DNA from: SZUA-36 sp963774415
GTDB taxonomy: Bacteria; Pseudomonadota; Gammaproteobacteria; Xanthomonadales; SZUA-36
Length of the DNA stretch: 64,000 nucleotides
Direction: 5' to 3'
Assembly (NCBI GenBank): GCA_963774415.1
Contig: CAVZEU010000007.1
Location: forward strand, 62,001 to 126,000
A program made the position numbers and the translations under genes. The notes beneath the pieces were generated by a model. It searched no databases. It had not been told where the DNA came from and saw nothing but the letters and a program-made list of their open reading frames with translations. Shown here piece after piece: positions 60,034 through 64,000 of this stretch. Positions within the stretch are counted from its first letter, which is position 1; every line of letters begins with the position of its first letter.

Positions 60034-61785
60034 ATGTTTCGTATCCACAAGATTTTCGATGTGACGACACCGGCCAACCGGCAGCTGTTGAGCCAGGTAC
60101 AGGCCATGCTGCGGGTGCAATTCAACGAACTGAGCGAAGGAGACATTGAAAAGCTGCCGGCCCAACTGGCGAACCCGCTGAAGTTCCGCTTTCGTTCGAT
60201 TTTGCTGGTGGCGGAAAACGGTAACAACAACGTGCGCGGATTCGCCATGTTGCTGCACGCACCCGACCTGAATTTCTGTTACCTGGATTACATCTGCGCC
60301 GGGCGCGGCGAAACGGGCAGCGGCATCGGCGGCGCCTTGTACGCCAGGGTACGTGAAGAGGCGTATCAACTGGGCGTGGTGGGTCTGTTTTTCGAGTGCC
60401 TGCCGGACGACCCGGCCTTGTCTCCCGATCCGCATATCCGCCGGCAGAACATTGCGCGTTTACGCTTTTACGAGCGTTTCGGGGCCCGCCCAATTGTCAA
60501 TACGGCTTACGAAACACCGCTCAAGGAGAACGATAACGACCCTCCCTACCTGGTGTTCGATCAACTCGGCCAGACGGATAAACCGCTCCGGCGCGAACAG
60601 GCGCAAGCGATCATCGGCGCCATCCTGAAGCGTAAATATGGCGGTGTTTGCCCACCGCAATATATCGAGAACGTGGTCAGTTCGGTCAGCGACGACCCGG
60701 TGCGACTGCGGGAACCGCGCTATAGTAAGAACCTGCCTGATGAAGCACACCTCAAACCCAGGCAGCGCCTCATCGCCTTGATCGTCAACGACCGGCATTC
60801 CATACACCACGTCAAAGAACGCGGCTACGTGGAAGCCCCGGTGCGCATAGCGTCCATCGCCGCAGAGCTCGATCGGACTAAACTATTCGAGCCCGTGCCG
60901 GCGCGGCATTTCGGCCTGAGTGCGATCAAAAAAGTGCACAGTCCGGAGTTCGTGCGATTTTTGCAAAATGCCTGCGCCAACGTCCCGCCCGGCAAATCGG
61001 TCTACCCCTACGTCTTCCCGATCCGTAACCGCACACGGCCGCCAAAGGAAGTGCCGTTGCGGGCAGGCTATTACTGCATCGACACATTCACGCCGCTCAA
61101 CGCGAACGCTTACAAGGCGGCGCGGCGCTCCGTTGACTGCGCGATGACGGGCGCCGAGAGCTTACTGGACGGCAACCGGGCCGCCTACGCGTTGGTCCGG
61201 CCGCCCGGCCACCATGCCGAACGCCAGGCCTTCGGCGGGTTTTGCTATTTCAATTCGGCTGCCATCGCAGCCCACCATCTCAGCCGGCAGGGGACAGTGG
61301 CCTTGCTGGACATCGACTATCACCACGGCAACGGTGCTCAAGACATCTTTTATCAGCGCAAGGACGTCTTAACCGTATCCCTGCACGGTCACCCACGCTT
61401 TTCCTATCCTTACTTTTCCGGTTTCGAGGACGAAAAAGGCGAGGGGGAAGGCCGAGGCTATAACCGGAACTTTCCACTACCTGAAGGACTGGACGGCGAA
61501 CAATACCGCAAGGCGTTGGGCAAAGCGCTCGACAGAATTCGCACATTCGGACCGAAATTCCTGGTGCTTGCCCTGGGTCTGGATACCGCCAAGGGTGATC
61601 CGACCGGCTCGTTCCGGCTGCTGGCCCGGGACTTCGGGGAAAATGGACGCATGATCGGCGGGCTGGGCCTCCCCACCCTGGTGGTGCAGGAAGGCGGGTA
61701 TAAAACCCAGACCCTCGGCGTCAATGCCCGACACTTCTTTACCGGGCTGTGGGAAGGTATGAATGCTGGCAACGTGGCGGGCTAG
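60034..61785 (+). CDS. fusion: GNAT acetyltransferase + histone-deacetylase/acetylpolyamine-amidohydrolase family domain
   Basis: 583 residues. Residues about 1-180 form a GNAT domain: the CoA-binding loop is in RGETGSGIGGALYARV (91-106) with FFECLPDDPALSPD and NIARLRFYERFGARPI as the later strands. Residues about 245-578 are a class I/II histone deacetylase-like arginase fold: GHH (392-394), zinc ligands Asp428 and His430 in DIDYHHGNG, third ligand Asp517 in GLDTAKGDP, and the catalytic Tyr556 in EGGY. The FDTxxxDP-like and YPYFSGFEDE parts favour the acetylpolyamine deacetylase branch. Both halves keep their active-site residues, so one chain could add and remove acetyl groups. No signal peptide. 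Confidence 0.9.
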   Translation: MFRIHKIFDVTTPANRQLLSQVQAMLRVQFNELSEGDIEKLPAQLANPLKFRFRSILLVAENGNNNVRGFAMLLHAPDLNFCYLDYICAGRGETGSGIGGALYARVREEAYQLGVVGLFFECLPDDPALSPDPHIRRQNIARLRFYERFGARPIVNTAYETPLKENDNDPPYLVFDQLGQTDKPLRREQAQAIIGAILKRKYGGVCPPQYIENVVSSVSDDPVRLREPRYSKNLPDEAHLKPRQRLIALIVNDRHSIHHVKERGYVEAPVRIASIAAELDRTKLFEPVPARHFGLSAIKKVHSPEFVRFLQNACANVPPGKSVYPYVFPIRNRTRPPKEVPLRAGYYCIDTFTPLNANAYKAARRSVDCAMTGAESLLDGNRAAYALVRPPGHHAERQAFGGFCYFNSAAIAAHHLSRQGTVALLDIDYHHGNGAQDIFYQRKDVLTVSLHGHPRFSYPYFSGFEDEKGEGEGRGYNRNFPLPEGLDGEQYRKALGKALDRIRTFGPKFLVLALGLDTAKGDPTGSFRLLARDFGENGRMIGGLGLPTLVVQEGGYKTQTLGVNARHFFTGLWEGMNAGNVAG

Positions 61786-61985
61786 CTGTGTAAAGCCACC
61801 AGGTTGTTAACTGACAGCTTGAGGGTGCTCATGGGTGGCTGATAGTTCAGGCTGGCGTGGGGCCGATGCCACTTGTATTCGTGAAGCCATTCGTTCAACA
61901 GGGCCGCGCGCTGGTTCGAGCTGTCATAAGACACGGCGTAAGCCCACTCCCGCAGTGCCGTCTGGATAATGCGCTCGGCCTTGCC
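61782..61985 (-). pseudogene. IS481-type transposase C-terminal fragment
   Basis: The minus-strand frame gives GKAERIIQTALREWAYAVSY, then NEWLHEYKWHRPHASLNYQP, then TLKLSVNNLVALHS and a stop, the standard end of IS481 integrase-core transposases (rve domain third carboxylate in GKAERIIQ). The stop codon CTAG is shared with the stop of the fusion deacetylase gene. Everything upstream of GKAER is replaced by IS110 sequence. Confidence 0.8.
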
Positions 61986-62358
61986 GCAGCCGATGTAAGA
62001 GCAAGATATCCTGTGGGGCGACCGACTTGATCGGCACCGGGTGCAGACCGGGTCGCTGGGCCGCTTCGCAGATGGCAAGCGCATCGCGGGCGTCACTCTT
62101 GCCACCACGGACAGAAGGCTTGACGTGCTGTGCTGGCACCAACACCACCTGATGCCCCACGGCTTCGAATGCCCGGCCCCAGTAATGGGCACTGGAGCAA
62201 GACTCCATCGCCAGGATACTGGGCGGCAACTGCGCAATCGTCTTACGCAGTTGCGGCCGGCGAACCGCTCGATCGAACCGGACCTTGTTGGCCTGGTTTA
62301 ATGCACAAACCTGAAACACATTTTTTGCCAAATCGACACCAATCAGTTTAATCTTCAT
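61975..62358 (-). pseudogene. IS110-type transposase N-terminal fragment
   Basis: From an ATG at 62358 (AGGAGG 9 nt upstream) it reads IKLIGVDLAKNVFQVCALNQ and ILAMESCSSAHYWGRAFEAVG and HQVVLVPAQHVKPSVRGGKSDARDALAICEAAQRP, the RuvC-like DEDD catalytic half of IS110 (D of GVDLAK, E of MESC, DARD). After about residue 130 (LLLHRLRQG) it joins the IS481 fragment, so the C-terminal serine-containing domain is lost. Not functional. Any bridge-RNA sequence of IS110 would lie just upstream (62359-62500). Confidence 0.82.
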
Positions 62359-62576
62359 GTGGACGCCTCCTACGCTATGACTGATTAAATTGCAGTACAT
62401 GCAAAATGACATATATCAGTGTGGCGCATTGTGACGCCGGAGCGAATGATGGAGGCGTCCATCTCATCACCCACTTCCCTTCTCTCTCGGAGACAGATGA
62501 GTATCCGCCTTATCGCAAAGGGGGGACCGGATAAGCTATATTTGAGTTCATGCCCATCATCCCTGCAGGACAAGAG

Positions 62577-64000
62577 ATGCTCACACTTACGGTGAACGGG
62601 AGAGCGGTCGAGGTTGCCGAGGGCACCACCTTGCTCGACGCGGCCCGGGAAGCCGGCGTTTATATACCCACGCTTTGTTACTACCCCAGGCTTCCGTCCC
62701 ACGCCGTATGCCGTATGTGCCTGGTCGAGGTGGGTGGCGTGGCGCGGCTTCAGCCGGCTTGCAAAACCGCGGCGAAAGAGGGGGACATCGTCACCACGGA
62801 CTCCCCGGAACTGGTGCAATTCCGTAAAACCAATGCCCAGTGGCTGCTGGCCCGCCATCCCAATGATTGTATCAGGTGCGAGGTCAGTGGCTCCTGCAAG
62901 TTACAGAGTTTCGTGAACGAATACCAACTGGAGGAGGGTTGGGACAATATTCCCATCGGTTCCGATGAACACCCGGAGCATATTCGGACCGATCATACCT
63001 CGCCGAGCATCTGGCGCGATCTCGCCAAATGCGTCGAATGCGGTTTGTGTGTTGAGGCTTGCGGCGATGCAGGACAACAGCAACACGTGATTGGATTCGC
63101 CGAACGGGGCTCTGAACGCCTGCCGGTGACCGTTTTCGATCGCTCCCTGGCCGACACCAATTGCATCTCCTGTGGCCAATGTACGCTAGTCTGTCCGGTC
63201 GGCGCGCTGATCGAAGCCCCGCACTGGCATGAGGTGCTGCATACCCTCGATTCCCACCGACACATCTCCGCCGTGCAGGTCGCGCCGGCCACGCGCGTGG
63301 CCATCAGTGAAGAGTTCGGCATGAAGCCCGGTACCGTGAGCACGGGCAGGATGATCAACGCCCTTCGTCAGTTGGGGTTCGATTATGTGTTCGATACCAA
63401 CTTTGCGGCCGATTTGACCGTCATGGAGGAGGGGACCGAGTTCGTCACACGCCTCAAGAACAAGGAACACCTGCCACTATTCACCTCCTGTTGTCCGGGG
63501 TGGGTGAACTGGGTGGAGATAAACCGCCCGGATCTACTGCCCCATTTGAGTACGACGAAGTCACCGCAACAGATGCATGGGGCGCTGACAAAACGCAGTG
63601 CCTTTGCTCGTTCGCTTGGCCCTGAGTATGCCGAGGGCGAGTCTGAGCCTTACGTGGTGAGCGTGATGCCCTGTACGGCCAAGAAGGACGAGTCGCTTCG
63701 ACCAGGAGGAGCCGGTGATATCGACCGGGTACTCACCACGCGCGAACTGGCGAAAATGATCAAGGCGCGGGATATCGCATTTAACGCGTTACCCGAAGAT
63801 GGCGCCTTTGACAGTCCATTGGGTGAAAGCACCGGTGCGGCCCAGATCTTTGGGGCATCGGGTGGCGTCATGGAAGCGGTCGTCCGTACCGCTTCGCATT
63901 TTATCGGTGAGGAGGACTCGCTTCCACTGGAATGGCGACAGCTAAGAGGGGTCGGCAAGGGTGTTAAGACCGCGGAGATCCCCGGGGTAGGCAAGGTGGC
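62577..64000 (+). CDS. [FeFe] hydrogenase large subunit (3' truncated by window end)
   Basis: 474 residues are visible before the window ends. The ATG at 62577 has AGGA 6 nt upstream; an in-frame ATG at 62550 lacks one. Order of cofactor motifs: [2Fe-2S] Cys34, 45, 48, 62; His94-Cys98-Cys101-Cys107 (HPNDCIRCEVSGSCKLQ) for a distal [4Fe-4S]; two ferredoxin motifs, Cys152/155/158/162 and 196/199/202/206; then the H-cluster motifs TSCCPGW (303-309) and MPCTAKKDE (364-372), and GASGGVMEAVVRT near 435. The third H-cluster motif lies past the window. This is the M3-type layout of group A hydrogenases; it reacts H2 with H+ and often has NAD-linked partners. Strictly anaerobic chemistry, needing HydEFG maturases not present here. 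Confidence 0.95.
   Translation, partial: MLTLTVNGRAVEVAEGTTLLDAAREAGVYIPTLCYYPRLPSHAVCRMCLVEVGGVARLQPACKTAAKEGDIVTTDSPELVQFRKTNAQWLLARHPNDCIRCEVSGSCKLQSFVNEYQLEEGWDNIPIGSDEHPEHIRTDHTSPSIWRDLAKCVECGLCVEACGDAGQQQHVIGFAERGSERLPVTVFDRSLADTNCISCGQCTLVCPVGALIEAPHWHEVLHTLDSHRHISAVQVAPATRVAISEEFGMKPGTVSTGRMINALRQLGFDYVFDTNFAADLTVMEEGTEFVTRLKNKEHLPLFTSCCPGWVNWVEINRPDLLPHLSTTKSPQQMHGALTKRSAFARSLGPEYAEGESEPYVVSVMPCTAKKDESLRPGGAGDIDRVLTTRELAKMIKARDIAFNALPEDGAFDSPLGESTGAAQIFGASGGVMEAVVRTASHFIGEEDSLPLEWRQLRGVGKGVKTAEIPGVGKV

Noticed and set aside
1..64000. tRNA or rRNA genes
   Set aside because: I saw no cloverleaf with a TTCGANTC-type arm or conserved rRNA stretches; a tRNAscan run would be decisive.

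Overview
The window is 64 kb of GC-rich DNA (clearly above 50% G+C, with a few AT-rich islands) carrying about 50 protein genes and no rRNA, tRNA or CRISPR array that I could see. Gene content suggests a free-living, probably aerobic or facultative gammaproteobacterium, possibly from a metagenome assembly. The pointers are a high-potential iron-sulfur protein, TonB-dependent uptake, a slipin/NfeD pair, remnants of REP-associated tyrosine transposases (RAYT), FCD-type GntR and LysR regulators, and Tat-exported enzymes. This placement is inference; no phylogenetic marker gene is present.

Layout. 0-6.7 kb: NfeD (5' cut) plus slipin, an SDR, a membrane protein, a frameshifted TetR, a cation/proton antiporter and a frameshifted exported protein. 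7-13 kb: Tat-exported SMP-30 protein with a TonB receptor, a lipoprotein serine hydrolase, an Lrp-type regulator, acylphosphatase and an MTH1187-type protein. 13-19 kb: exported protein, DMT transporter, DUF6314-like protein, and a divergent LysR / giant hydrolase pair. That hydrolase is a natural fusion of a metallo-beta-lactamase fold to a DhaA-type haloalkane dehalogenase. 19-23 kb: accessory island with an AT-rich HTH + GIY-YIG pair and RAYT fragments on both sides of a (frameshifted) cytochrome b / molybdopterin oxidoreductase operon. 23-31.5 kb: DoxX, Bax-like glucosaminidase, polysaccharide deacetylase, exported protein, an IS remnant, a Tat-exported flavoprotein and a two-DTG protease with a PDZ domain. 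31.9-40.4 kb: a minus-strand block of GcvT-like protein, two phytoene-dehydrogenase-like flavoproteins, a SnoaL-AraC regulator and a dimethylglycine-dehydrogenase-like enzyme, probably catabolism of a methylated or amine compound. 40.7-56.6 kb: a small autoregulated HTH/membrane module, sirtuin, enoyl-CoA hydratase, transporters, MscS, TPR-sulfotransferase, exported KatG, membrane-anchored Hsp20-like protein, FMN reductase, aconitase and HiPIP. 56.7-61.8 kb: exported protein, a leaderless GntR gene with an exported amidohydrolase, a repeat cluster and a GNAT-deacetylase fusion. 61.8-64 kb: a joined IS481/IS110 relic and the start of an NAD-linked type [FeFe] hydrogenase that runs off the window.

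The most unusual items are the two enzyme fusions (15.8-17.9 kb and 60.0-61.8 kb), the SnoaL-AraC regulator, the [FeFe] hydrogenase beside IS debris, and the RAYT-derived repeat family scattered at 20-32 kb. Four genes carry a frameshift, each repairable by removing one base from a short single-base run. That pattern could be true decay or systematic sequencing error, and both readings are kept open.
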